Shown piece by piece: positions 41,398-51,900 of a stretch of DNA of 64,000 bases. The DNA is from Owenia fusiformis. Taxonomy: Eukaryota; Annelida; Polychaeta; Sabellida; Oweniidae. The DNA is taken from positions 9,664,349 to 9,728,348 of the forward strand of contig CAIIXF020000010.1 in assembly GCA_903813345.2 (NCBI GenBank). The letters run 5' to 3'. Each line of letters opens with the position of its first letter. Position 1 is the first letter of the stretch. The notes below the pieces were generated by a model. The model saw nothing but the letters and a program-made list of their open reading frames with translations. It did not search any database and was not told where the DNA came from. The position numbers and the translations under genes are program-made.

Positions 41398-42459
41398 ATG
41401 CAATCGAACATGTCACAAGCATTAAAGTCTAAACCTTCCTTTCAAGAAGATTTGGACAGTGGAACAAAGACAAAATCTTCAAAGAAGTCCAGCTCTGTAA
41501 AAGCTAAAAGTTCCGACAAGTCGGTCATTATGAAGTCGCCAAGCTTGACATCAGAAGCCACTGCCTCTTCAATGGGAAGTGAGCCTTGTAAATCCACGAA
41601 CAATGAATCTGGTATCCCCGTGAGCTTTGTACAGGATATTACAAATGCTATTAGCACGGGATTGGGATGTATCAAAGATACTATGGTCGAAGCTTTAGGT
41701 GATATAAAGCAATCTTTGAAAACCGACTACCAAGCTGGTCAATATGATGATTATGGTGATATTCCTGATCAAGAGGATGAGGATCCTGACGTCCTTGAAC
41801 CACCTGCTAAAAAGCAGAAAACTTCCTCGTCCGAATCGACTGAAGTTTTTTCTTCCCTTATGAATAAACTTCGATCTAAGACCAAGTTACAAGACGATAA
41901 TGGACCTCCTTTATCTGAAGCTATGGCTGAAATCGTCACAGAACTAATCCAGGCGAAGCCAGAGGATGATGATATCGTATCTAAATTAGATGGTCACAAG
42001 ACGCCTGAAAACGTTCCATTATTGTGCACTACAAAGGTCAATGAACCTATTTGGACTCGGGTCTCAGCCGAAGTTCGCTCTAATGATATTAAATATCAAA
42101 AAGTGCAAACTCCCCTTGTGAAGGGTATAATTGCTTCTTCACGTGCATTGGAAGCACTGGATAATCTCAAAGAGACTCTTAGCAAAGAATCCGATGCTTA
42201 TGATGATGTGCTTACGACCATCGCGGAGTTAGTGTACGAAAATATGCTATTCAGCAGTTATGCAAACTTGAAACTTAACATGCGTAGACGTGAACTTTTC
42301 AAAAATGAAATTAATCAAAGTTTCAAGCATTTGTGCGCCAAATCTGTGCCAATTACCCAGTTTCTCTTTGGAGACGACATCTCTAAACAGGTAAAAGAGA
42401 TAGCAGAAATGAATAAAACGCAACTGCGAGGCGTTTTTTCCGTCTTCCACTCGGGGTAA
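41398..42459 (+). CDS. DIRS ORF1, gag-like protein
   Basis: 353 codons from ATG. The N-terminus is Ser/Lys-rich, an acidic stretch around residues 115-135 follows, then a basic PPAKKQK motif (a possible nuclear localisation signal), and a mostly helical C-terminal half. The position, upstream of RT and near the left terminal repeat, is where DIRS elements place a gag-like ORF. The stop at 42457 comes 18 nt after a run of six T. In the next frame an Arg-Gly-rich tail (GNRGRGRGYGGRGRG onward) is open to the stop at 42638-42640. ORF1 may thus have lost its RNA-binding tail through a one-base length change, or reach it by frameshifting. Confidence 0.8.
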   Translation: MQSNMSQALKSKPSFQEDLDSGTKTKSSKKSSSVKAKSSDKSVIMKSPSLTSEATASSMGSEPCKSTNNESGIPVSFVQDITNAISTGLGCIKDTMVEALGDIKQSLKTDYQAGQYDDYGDIPDQEDEDPDVLEPPAKKQKTSSSESTEVFSSLMNKLRSKTKLQDDNGPPLSEAMAEIVTELIQAKPEDDDIVSKLDGHKTPENVPLLCTTKVNEPIWTRVSAEVRSNDIKYQKVQTPLVKGIIASSRALEALDNLKETLSKESDAYDDVLTTIAELVYENMLFSSYANLKLNMRRRELFKNEINQSFKHLCAKSVPITQFLFGDDISKQVKEIAEMNKTQLRGVFSVFHSG

Positions 42460-44751
42460 TCGAGGAAGGGGACGTGGTTACGGTGGACGTGGTCGTGGAA
42501 ACAATTCCAACAACCATTTTTTAGGCCAGGGCTACGGCAGAAACAACCACCAGCGGAACTCTACCCGATATCCCAACAAGAGAGGGAGAGGGGCCAAGAG
42601 CAAGTCCAGCAATGCCAGCGAGAAAACCACCAATCAATAGGTCATGTTGACACTATTACAATAGACACTGCACCTGAAAAGGTAAGACAAACACTTAAAA
42701 GCTCTGTCAATTATTTTCAAGGTGGTCGACTTAAAATGTTCTTGCATGAATGGGAACGTATAACATCAGATCAGTCTATATTAGATGCTATCAGTGGTTA
42801 CACGATTGAATTTTGTGATGATGATATTCAACGAATGCAATGGCCATGTAACACAAATTACTCAAGGTCAGATCATGAAAGCATGGATCTAGAAATTGCC
42901 AAATTTGCAAAAAAGGGTATCATTGTACCAATTGATGATTCTAAAAAAGGTCACGTGTCACCTATTTTCCTGCTACCCAAAAAAGACGGGTCAAAAAGAA
43001 TGATTTTAAACTTATCTGATATAAATCAGAGTGTAGAATATCATCATTTCAAGATGGAAAATCTTCAACATGCCCTCAACATCGTGTCACCTAATATGTA
43101 CATGAGTTGTGTCGACATTAAAGACGCTTACTATAGTGTGCCAATTGCTACTGCTTCTCAAAGATTTCTGCAATTTGAATGGAAGGGCCAACTATATCAA
43201 TACACTTGTCTAGCTCAAGGGTTATCTTCGGCCCCCAGACTATACACTAAAATTATGAAACCTGTTTTTGCTAAATTGCGAAATGAAGGCCATCTATCGG
43301 TAGCATATATTGACGATTGCTGTCTATTTGCAGAAACCTCTGAGCAGTGTAAGCAGAACACCTATGACACAATCAATTTGCTCAGAACACTTGGCTTCAT
43401 AGTTCATCCAGAAAAGGTTATCTTGACACCAACACAGGTAATAACTTTTCTTGGTTTCGAACTTAACAGTATCAATATGACTGTAAAACTTCCCTGTGAT
43501 AAAGCACAAGTTGTGAAATCTATGTGTAAATCATTATTGTCTCGTAGCAACTGCACAATCAGGGATGTAGCACAAATCATTGGTAAATTAGTATCATCTC
43601 TACCAGGTGTTCAATATGGCCAGCTTCATTATAGAAATCTTGAAAGAGATAAAACAAAGGCTTTATCTATCAATGAAGGCAACTTTGATGCATGCATGCA
43701 ATTATCAAATGATGCAAAATCCGACCTACAATGGTGGATAAATAATGTAACGAAATCCGTTAAACCAATTTCTGTTACAGATCCAGGTATGTTGTTACGA
43801 ACAGATAGCAGCACAAAAGGTTGGGGTGCAATATGTGTCACCAATTCTGTTAGAACAGGTGGACGTTGGTCAGCTGAAGAAGCTTCCAATCATATCAATT
43901 ATCTTGAATTGATGGCCATATATCTTGCATTGAAATGTTTTTGTAGAGAAAAATCACACATCCACGTACGTGTTGAAACGGATAACACTACGGCTTTGGC
44001 TTACGTTAACAAAATGGGAGGTATCACATCGATTGCTTGTGATAACCTAGCAAAAGATATTTGGAAATTCTGCATTTTCAGAAATATCTGGCTTTCAGCA
44101 GCATTTATTCAAGGTTCTAAGAACACTGACGCTGATGAGGAATCTCGAGTATTCCATGATGAAACAGAGTGGATGCTCGACAAAGCAGTGTTCAATCAAC
44201 TGATTAATCTGTCTGATTGGCCATCTCCCGTAATTGATATGTTCGCTTCAAGATTGAATCATCAGCTCCCACGTTATGTGTCGTGGAAACCTGATCCAGA
44301 TGCTGAAAATATCGATGCATTGAATATAAAGTGGAATGATGAAACTTTGTATGTGTTTTGTCCTTTCAGTTTGATCACGAGAGTTCTAAAGAAGATCGAA
44401 CACGATGCCATAACCAATGCTATCGTTATAGCACCAGTGTGGACAACACAGCCATGGTGGCCGAAACTTCTGAGACTCTTGATCGATATCCCAGTGATAT
44501 TACCCAAAAGGAGAACGTTATTGTACCTACCGTACGACAAACAGAAACGCCATCCTCTTTGGAGAAAGATGACTTTGACTGCATGTCTTTTATCCGGCGA
44601 TCCATCGAAATCCAGGGAATTTCGAAAGACACTACCGAAGTCATCTTATTGTCTTGGCGATCTGCATCCAAAAAGCAATATGCTGTCTACTTACGTAAGT
44701 GGGTACACTTCTGTCATAGACGGAAAATTGATCCATTTCAATCATCTGTGA
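42460..44751 (+). CDS. DIRS ORF2, reverse transcriptase / RNase H / methyltransferase-like
   Basis: The frame is open from just after the ORF1 stop at 42457. The first ATG is at 42736 (671 aa from there), but homologous sequence (YFQGGRLK) starts before it, so the true start or entry mode is uncertain. Counting from that Met: RT fingers LLPKKDGSKRMILN (79-92), palm CVDIKDAYYSVP (125-136), catalytic YIDD (191-194). The RNase H acidic residues are D357 (RTDSS), E391 (LELMA), D416 (ETDNT) and D467. The DMFASRLNHQLPRY block (501-514) and the following PDPDAE..DAL..W region match the methyltransferase-like C-terminal module of DIRS elements. It overlaps the YR ORF by 394 nt. Confidence 0.93.
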   Translation, partial: SRKGTWLRWTWSWKQFQQPFFRPGLRQKQPPAELYPISQQERERGQEQVQQCQRENHQSIGHVDTITIDTAPEKVRQTLKSSVNYFQGGRLKMFLHEWERITSDQSILDAISGYTIEFCDDDIQRMQWPCNTNYSRSDHESMDLEIAKFAKKGIIVPIDDSKKGHVSPIFLLPKKDGSKRMILNLSDINQSVEYHHFKMENLQHALNIVSPNMYMSCVDIKDAYYSVPIATASQRFLQFEWKGQLYQYTCLAQGLSSAPRLYTKIMKPVFAKLRNEGHLSVAYIDDCCLFAETSEQCKQNTYDTINLLRTLGFIVHPEKVILTPTQVITFLGFELNSINMTVKLPCDKAQVVKSMCKSLLSRSNCTIRDVAQIIGKLVSSLPGVQYGQLHYRNLERDKTKALSINEGNFDACMQLSNDAKSDLQWWINNVTKSVKPISVTDPGMLLRTDSSTKGWGAICVTNSVRTGGRWSAEEASNHINYLELMAIYLALKCFCREKSHIHVRVETDNTTALAYVNKMGGITSIACDNLAKDIWKFCIFRNIWLSAAFIQGSKNTDADEESRVFHDETEWMLDKAVFNQLINLSDWPSPVIDMFASRLNHQLPRYVSWKPDPDAENIDALNIKWNDETLYVFCPFSLITRVLKKIEHDAITNAIVIAPVWTTQPWWPKLLRLLIDIPVILPKRRTLLYLPYDKQKRHPLWRKMTLTACLLSGDPSKSREFRKTLPKSSYCLGDLHPKSNMLSTYVSGYTSVIDGKLIHFNHL

Positions 44752-45563
44752 ACATAGGACTCGATTTTCTCACGTCTCTTTATAAGGACGATTTAAGCTA
44801 CAGTGCTATTAATACGGCCAGGTCAGCGTTGTCATTCATTATATCACAAGACTCTGTTACTTTTGGAAATCACCCTTTGGTTTCTAGGTTTATGAAGGGT
44901 GTGTTCAACGACAGACCTCCGTTACCAAAATATGAATCAACATGGGATGTATCAGTAGTGTTAAACTTTCTCGAGACATTTTATCCCAATGAACGTTTAT
45001 CATTAAAGGAGCTTACGCTTAAAGTAGTGACACTTCTGGCTTTAATTACAGGTCAACGTCGTCAAACGTTGCATACATTGACAGTCGAGAATTGCATCGA
45101 AGAACACTCAGGTTATAAACTTATTATTTCACAGTGTTTAAAAACATCAAAATGTGGAAAACCATTACCAATTCTCACTTTACCAAGATATAGCAATGTG
45201 AAATTATGTGTATGTGCGGCTTTGAAAGACTATATTAATCGCACGGACACTCTAAGAGGTAACCAAAGTCAGCTACTCATTAGTTTTCAGAAACCATACG
45301 CAGCTGTATCTCTTGACACCATCAGTAGGTGGATCAAGCTCACTATCAAAAATGCTGGAATTAATGTCGATATTTTTAAGTCTCATTCCACACGCTCTGC
45401 GTCTACTTCAGCAGCACTAAATGCAGGTGTTGGGCTAGATGTTATTCTTAAGGCAGCAGGTTGGTCTTCCAGTAGTACATTCGCAAAGTTTTACAATAAA
45501 CCTGTGCAGAAAGATTCTGACAATTTTGGATTAGGTGTTCTTAAAACAACTGAATCAAAGTAG
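44358..45563 (+). CDS. DIRS ORF3, tyrosine recombinase
   Basis: 401 codons, in a different frame from ORF2. Its first 130 codons overlap the ORF2 end, so the functional N-terminus may begin later than the first ATG. The catalytic set is complete: R234 in ALITGQRRQTL, H343-x-x-R346 in KSHSTRSAS, W369 in KAAGWSSSST and nucleophile Y379 in AKFYNKPV. This enzyme replaces the usual DDE integrase and would integrate the circular DNA form. No stop or frameshift interrupts it. Confidence 0.93.
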   Translation: MSFQFDHESSKEDRTRCHNQCYRYSTSVDNTAMVAETSETLDRYPSDITQKENVIVPTVRQTETPSSLEKDDFDCMSFIRRSIEIQGISKDTTEVILLSWRSASKKQYAVYLRKWVHFCHRRKIDPFQSSVNIGLDFLTSLYKDDLSYSAINTARSALSFIISQDSVTFGNHPLVSRFMKGVFNDRPPLPKYESTWDVSVVLNFLETFYPNERLSLKELTLKVVTLLALITGQRRQTLHTLTVENCIEEHSGYKLIISQCLKTSKCGKPLPILTLPRYSNVKLCVCAALKDYINRTDTLRGNQSQLLISFQKPYAAVSLDTISRWIKLTIKNAGINVDIFKSHSTRSASTSAALNAGVGLDVILKAAGWSSSSTFAKFYNKPVQKDSDNFGLGVLKTTESK

Positions 45564-45840
45564 TTCATTTGGTTATTTTGAGAGAATAAAGCCAGAGAAG
45601 ATTGGTATGATGTATTATTATGATTTATTTGATATGTTATAAAATGTATTTAACTTTGTACTAGTTACTTCTTGTTTAAGTAATAAACAAAGATTATTTG
45701 TAATCACTTATTTCACTAATCAATTTGATTACACCAAAAAAGGACGAGATCCACGTCCTTACATCTTTTCATGACGGACCTAAATATTCATTCAAGTCCG
45801 TGTTTTGATCACACAATGTGTCCATCTGTTGGCTTTAAAC

Positions 45841-45961
45841 ATCTCACGTGACCTCATTGAATATGTAACATGGTAGAATTTTAAGTTAAACGATCATTTT
45901 GTAAAAATGTGAAGTTTGACTGTAATTCTACCTGTTACATTGATTCAATGAGGTCAAGTGC
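45841..45961 (+). repeat. DIRS internal complementary region (ICR)
   Basis: 45841-45879 is the inverse of 40830-40868, and 45878-45961 is the inverse of 46126-46209. The two joined halves give, on the opposite strand, the sequence expected at the right-end/left-end junction of a circle. Confidence 0.9.
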
Positions 45962-46087
45962 CCTTCCCATGTGATTTCATGGCCCACCCTTTCCAGTGTG
46001 TTTGCTTGCAAAATGCATATTTATCATCATCTGGAATAGAATATAAATAAATTTTGTATTCATCTGGACACATTAGTGGTTAAAGAC

Positions 46088-46209
46088 TGATATTTCAAAC
46101 GTCTGTTGCGTGCGCAATGCTTTCTCACTTGACCTCATTGAATCAATGTAACAGGTAGAATTACAGTCAAACTTCACATTTTTACAAAATGATCGTTTAA
46201 CTTAAAATT
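46088..46209 (+). repeat. DIRS right inverted terminal repeat
   Basis: Starts GATATTTCAAACGTCTGTTG and continues into TGCGTGCGCAATGCTTTCTC. It matches the left repeat inversely up to GTAGAAT, then extends a further 45 nt to CTTAAAATT at the element edge. Confidence 0.9.
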
Positions 46210-46566
46210 ATACGTTGACAGCAGCACGTACATGTAGATTGAAGAGAGGCTCTTTGAAACCCAAATCTCCATTGAATATCATTTAATTCAATTTCAAATC
46301 ATTTATTTATTAAACTGTCACCTGTTATTCAGGTACAATATACTACAGTAACAATAACATATTTGTTACTACTTCCCAGCCTCATAAGAAACATGAGAGA
46401 TCATTATTAAAAGTAAACAATTTTTAATGTTTTACAAACAGCAACCATGAAACTGAACACACAAATTAGAAATTAATTAAGCGATATGAAACTAACAGGT
46501 CTTTACCTAATACAGAATCTAACAAAATGTATGACGCATATTTTAATAGTAAAGAATTGTATGTTA

Positions 46567-47040
46567 CCTTCTTCAAAGGCCACTATATCGTGGCCTTCGT
46601 CCAAAGATAAATCCCTGCTTGTTTTTTACTGCTGTATACCATGGGATTATGGCTCATGTCATAATCATAAAATTTGAAATCAAATGTTCACCATTTTTCC
46701 ACATCACAATTTGAATTGTGGGTTTGGTCGTATTACCTCACCAAAAATTCCAAAACACACATGAAGTGATCGATGTATTAGTTCACATCTTCTGGATCGC
46801 TAACTTAGAATTTACAGCCAGTTACTAATGTCAGACAATGACGACATTTCGTCCCGTTTTCGAATATCACCATTTTTATTTTAATTTTAGAAAAAAAACT
46901 GACAAAATCATGCAATATCTCATCAAGGAGCCCAGCCAGTTCCATTTTAATTCATGATTTATTTATCTGGCGATTTTTAAAATTTAATAAATTTATAACA
47001 CGCCGGCCAGCTTTTTTCAAATGGTTCAGTGTTCCAGGTG
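46567..47040 (+). repeat. Unclassified interspersed repeat, copy A
   Basis: Shares long direct similarity with 47645-48300: GTTACCTTCTTC.AAGGCCAC, TTACCTCACCAAAAATTCCA, GAATTTACAGCCAGTTACTA and ATCTCATCAAGGAGCC, in the same order. No ORF. The two copies differ by small changes and by the MITE inserted in copy B. Confidence 0.8.
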
Positions 47041-47407
47041 AAATTACTTCTATCTAAGAATTGGCAAGACTCAAGTAAATTGTATGCACAGGGCCCTGAT
47101 GCATATAGGTCTGAAACTGTACTTTGTATAAAATGAACGCTGAGGTAAGCATCTACAAATACATGTATCCTGCCATAACGCTACATGTAATCTTCATGGC
47201 CAAGCTTTTCTATTGTTTTTTTTATTTTTTGTCCTTCTACCAAACAACTTTACTGTAGAAGGTCAATTTTATTACAATAGGAATGTTTTTAATATATTAA
47301 AATTATCAATTAAGATCCTTATAAATGAATGGATCCACTAAATTGGCTAATAACAATTCAGAGAGTCCAAGAGCTCACACATGGTACATACTTTATATAC
47401 CGCATCA

Positions 47408-47505
47408 GTGTTCTCAACAGGACTTTTTTCAAGTGGGTGCAAAATTCTCATTTTCACAATTCAGACAAAAATTGGTGAAAATATGCCAATTTTTCCAGCA
47501 TTGAT
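47408..47505 (+). repeat. Dispersed repeat, GTGGGTGCAA family, copy 2
   Basis: TCAAGTGGGTGCAAAATTCT followed by CATTTTCACAATTCAGAC. Similar to 37680-37830. Confidence 0.65.
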
Positions 47506-47644
47506 ATGCCCATGACCAAATCAAGTGAACCCAACAAAATTATTTTCAGGAAGTCAGCCGTCAGAATTCACCTGTAACTTATGGATGACTCTAATATCAG
47601 ATGTTCATTTGACAACCAGATCGGGAATTTAGATTGTCTAAAGT

Positions 47645-48300
47645 TACCTTCTTCTAAGGCCACTGTGGCCTTCCAGTAAAGATATATTCCTGCATAAACA
47701 ACTGGTCATGTCGTAATTACAAAATTTGAGATCATATATATTTGATATCATTTTTCCACATCACAATTTGAATTGCGAGGTTTGGTCTTATTACCTCACC
47801 AAAAATTCCAAAACACACATAAAGTGATCAGTGTATTAGTTCAAATCTTCTGAATCGCTAACTTAGAATTTACAGCCAGTTACTAATGTCAGACGTTAAC
47901 CACATTTCGTCCAGTTTTCGAACATCGCCATTTTTTCTTGGAGCCATTTTGTTTTAATTTTAGACGAAATCCTGATGAAATCATGTCATATCTCATAGGC
48001 GTAGCGCCCGGTACGCACAGGCGTACCAGATGGTTGCAAATTCGCTCCAAATACAACCAAATTTCAAAATTTTCCTGGGGGATAACCCTCAGAGACAGCC
48101 CTAAACACTGTTTTTTGCTTCGCTCAACTCTTGTTCCCACGGTGGCGTACTACTTAGAAATATAGCGCTACGCCCATGTATCTCATCAAGGAGCCGAGCT
48201 GGGTTCGTTTTGATTAATGATTTATTTATCTAGCAATTTTTAAAATATTCAATAAATTTATGACACGGCGGCCAGATTTTTTCAAATAGAGTTCACAGTA
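47645..48300 (+). repeat. Unclassified interspersed repeat, copy B (interrupted)
   Basis: Direct copy of 46567-47040, interrupted between the two TATCTCAT words by the MITE at 47997-48178. The unit continues after it to the TTTTTCAAAT.G block. Minus-strand and plus-strand short ORFs at 47889-48165 are produced by the insertion and are not genes. Confidence 0.8.
47997..48178. mobile_element. hAT-like MITE with TATCTCAT target duplication
   Basis: Ends AGGCGTAGCGC and GCGCTACGCCCATG are inverted. The flanks are TATCTCAT on both sides, while copy A of the host repeat has that word once, so copy A serves as the empty site. The 8-bp duplication and GGCGTAGC-type ends suggest hAT. A reading with 14-bp CATRGGCGTAGCGC ends and a 5-bp TATCT duplication is equally possible. 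Confidence 0.8.
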
Positions 48301-48915
48301 TTCCAGATGAGTCCCCTCTAGCTAGACTGTATCCTTCGTCTGTTGGATACATACTACCCCTCTAGCCAAGTATTGGCTAGAGACTCGAGTAAGTCTAAAG
48401 ACATGATTTGATACATTATCTGAATCTACTGGATAAGGCTAGTCTTATGTATGCATACACGTTTTCATACATTAATATACAGGACATTATACAGAATTAA
48501 TTTTTACACAAAATAAGAGTCATAATTACCATGACAACCAGTCACACCAGAGGGCACCTGTTCAGGTGAGTTTCCTGTGTAAATTAACATTTTCAAATTT
48601 AACATTTCAGATGTGGTTTTACCCCCTTTTTCAGTATCCAAACCTTGTCAAAACTTAGCATATAGTGCTACATTCTATTTTCTTTACAACACCTTATAGA
48701 AAGTATACTTAGGACTAACTTAACTTGAGATATCTAGTTGAATTTAAGGAGCACATTACCTCTTCCGCGCTGTTTTTCGAAGTGCCTACTGGGTATGTCA
48801 CGTGATTTATTGGACAAAATGGCGGATGAACAGGATTTGGAAATCTGAGATATTATTGTCACATATTTGGTGTTTATCCTTGATTTAATTTAAACCAGGC
48901 GAACAAAATGCCGAT

Positions 48916-48981
48916 ATGTTAAAGGTTGCTATACCACGCTTTAGGAGAGTGGAAGAAGACGGGGATAAAGGCTCGTACACT
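48916..48981 (+). CDS. SNX24: SNX24-like, coding exon 1
   Basis: MLKVAIPRFRRVEE and on to SYT|GTGAGT. An upstream ATG at 48908 opens a four-codon uORF (MPIC) whose stop overlaps the main start codon, so the second ATG is the one that gives the PX domain. Confidence 0.88.
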
Positions 48982-51900
48982 GTGAGTTTGAAGCATTTTT
49001 CTTTTAATTTTTAGTTTGCTTTTTAATTTTGTCAATGAGACACGCCCACTTTCTGTTTGTGTTGAGTGAAACTAAGAGCTGGGAAACTTCTAGGGTTCAG
49101 AGAAGACATATGTCTTATTAAATTTGTATTGTAATTCGGAAAATAAATGACAAATAAAGGCTAATGAGGAGGAGGATAAATTGAACAAAAAATCAACATT
49201 GAACATAACAAAGGATACAGATAATAAGATAAGATAAGCACCGGCTTGTAGGCTGGTGTAGCCTTTTGCCTGTATAGGTGTGTGTATTTGTTATACACAT
49301 CAAGTCATATTTGGCATATGTACCCTTAAGGCTTGTGCTCCCAGTCTAATTTCAGTGGGTGGTTGTACCAATGGTCATCCAACTTGTTCTTGAACTGGTC
49401 AACACTTCTTGCTTGAATAACATATTCAGGCAGTTTGTTCCAGGGTGATATGACTCTGTTGGAAAAGAAATGCTGTCTTGTGTTTAGTCTACAGTGTTGT
49501 CGTTTCAGGTACATTGTGTGTCCTCTTGTTGGCTGCCTTGTTATATGGTTCAATTGAGGGAAGATAGTCTTGGGGCTGATGTCATAGAAATTGTTCAGGA
49601 TCTTGTACAGCTCAATCATATCTCCTCGTAACCTCCTAAATGCCAGTGTTGTCATGTCAAGTGTTGCTAGTCTTTCGGGGTATGTTAATTGCCTGAGGTT
49701 TGGTAATAGTCTAGTTGCTCTCCTCTGTATGTTTTCAATGGCTTCAATGTCTTTCTTATACTGTGGGCTCCAAACTGAGTTTCCATACTCCAATATTGGA
49801 CGGACAAGGCCATTAAAGAGTAGCTTAAGAGAATCCTCATCAATATACTTGTAGCTTCGCTTTATTACTCCCAAGACTTTATTTGCTTTATTTGCAGTTA
49901 TTGTCACATGCTCGGAGAATTTCAAATTTGAGTCAATGTTGACACCTAAATCTCTTTCCACACAGCTGTTTTTTAGTATTACATTTTTCCCACTTTGTGT
50001 ATCAGTCATATTATAGGTAGGTTCTGGTTTCATATTTCCCACTCTCAAAACAGTACATTTATTCGGGTTGAATTGTAGTTTCCATTTGGAGGCCCATGCT
50101 TGTATTGTATTGAGGTCATTTTGGAGTTCATCCGTGTCATTCTTGTTCCTAACTTCTCTGTACAGTTTAGTGTCGTCAGCGAAAAGAGCAATCTTGCTGT
50201 TTGACACGACATTAGGCATATCGTTCACATAGATAATAAACAGAATCGGCCCAAGGACAGTTCCTTGAGGAATTCCAGAGGTTACAGTGGTCCATGATGA
50301 CTCTTTTCCATTTAGTGAGACTCTCTGAGATCTGTCAGTGAGGAAATTTTCAATCCATTTGTGAGCAACTCCCTTAATACCAAGTTGTCCAAGTTTAGTG
50401 AGCAGCCTTGCGTGACTCACGGAATCGAAGGCTTTCGCAAAATCTAAATATATGCAGTCTGTGGTGCCACCTGCATCGAGAACACGGGTCCAAGCTTCTA
50501 GGACTTGCAATAAATTAGTGATACAGGATCTTTGGGGTAGAAATCCATGCTGTGTTGAAGATATGATTTTGTTTGCCTTGAGGTGATTAAGGAGGTTTAC
50601 TCTAACTATTCCTTCAAGCATCTTGCATACAATACTGGTTAGACTAATGGGGCGATAGTTTGTTGGTTCATTTTTTGCTCCTTTTTTGTAGATTGGGGTG
50701 ATATTTGCCTGTTTCCAGTCTCTGGGTATATTTCCTTCCTTAAGTGATTTAGAAAAGATGATATAAAGAGGGCGCTTAACAACGTCATGTAGTTCTTTGA
50801 GTATACGGCCCTTTATACCATCTGGGCCAGGTGAAGAAGTAAGTTTGAGGTTGTTAAGTCTTAGGTCAACATCTGCTTCAGAAATTTCCCAATTCTGGAT
50901 ATATGATCCTATATACATAAAGTCTAGCACGGGGCTATCAGTCATTTCATCTGTGGAAAAAAAAAATAATACCATAGGTTCTGGGCCGGTATAAAGATGG
51001 CAGCACCAACAGAATACAGTATTATCTTTTTGTAAATAAACACAGATCAATTACCATACCATCTTTATTTGAATTATTTCTATCGACCTTTGCCTATGGA
51101 TAATACATGTACCTTTTTGACATCTATAAATATCTGGATTCGTCATTTTCTCACAGACATAGAGATCATTACCAGAATTTCCTCCATTTAGGTCCCAGTC
51201 AACGGAGTCTATCAGCTGCAGCTTTGAAATCATTGCATCTGGATTAAAACATCCAGCAAATGTGCTATCATCCTTCAAGCTGTTAACTTGATGCTCCCTT
51301 GTACGGGGAAGATCAAAATATTTTTGTGAAACTTCAGAAAACTTTTTAAGCTTTATAAATTTGTTTGATTTATTGTTGTTCTAGGTATACTGTGTAGATG
51401 TTTATGTCAATGGCAGACAGCACTCTGTGGAGAAGCGTTATAGCGAATTTGAAGACCTACATAAACATGTAAGTTCTATTATTTTTGTAATTACAGTATT
51501 TGGAAAGGTTTCATGAAAAATATTTAATCAAGTAAGGAGAGTTACTAGATTTTTTCATCAAAAGCGTTCAAATTAAAATTTACATTATTCTGCCCAAAAT
51601 TGGTTTATCTTCAAACTCTTGGTGCAGCCTGAGCACCTACATGTTACAATGCTGTAAAGATTTGACTGGAGATGAAAGGAAAGTGATGTCTCTCAGCAAG
51701 TGTCAAACTCAGAAACAGCATTCACACCCTATGCAGACAGAGCCTGTGGGAAATATTGGGTGCGGAGCAAATGAGCGGAGGGTGCGGAGCTAACGGTCAT
51801 TTTTGAATTTAAATTTGGGATATTTCTGAAACTAAGCCGTTTTGGGACTTCAAATATACCAAGATATGTGTATTTGACACCAAATATCAATACAATTGTA

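Larger units (their letters stand above)
40830..46209 (+). mobile_element. DIRS-type tyrosine-recombinase retrotransposon, near intact
   Basis: A 5.38-kb element with gag-like, RT/RNase H/MT-like and YR ORFs on one strand. The left terminal repeat at 40830-40906 is inverse to the right one at 46088-46165; the right one extends on to 46209. Just inside the right end, 45841-45961 is the internal complementary region. Its first 39 nt are the inverse of the left terminus and the next 84 nt the inverse of the right terminus, placed end to end. This is the arrangement known for DIRS elements, which replicate through a circle and integrate with a tyrosine recombinase, without a target duplication. 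The ends share ATT. Confidence 0.93.

Noticed and set aside
43324-44671. Minus-strand ORFs of 61-88 codons across the DIRS element
   Set aside because: Antisense shadows of the RT and YR ORFs.
40830-45879. Reading the DIRS element as ending at 45879, with a separate MITE at 45880-46209
   Set aside because: The long left repeat matches 46088-46165 further inward than it matches 45841-45879, and the two halves of 45841-45961 are inverse to both outer ends, which fits one element with an internal complementary region.
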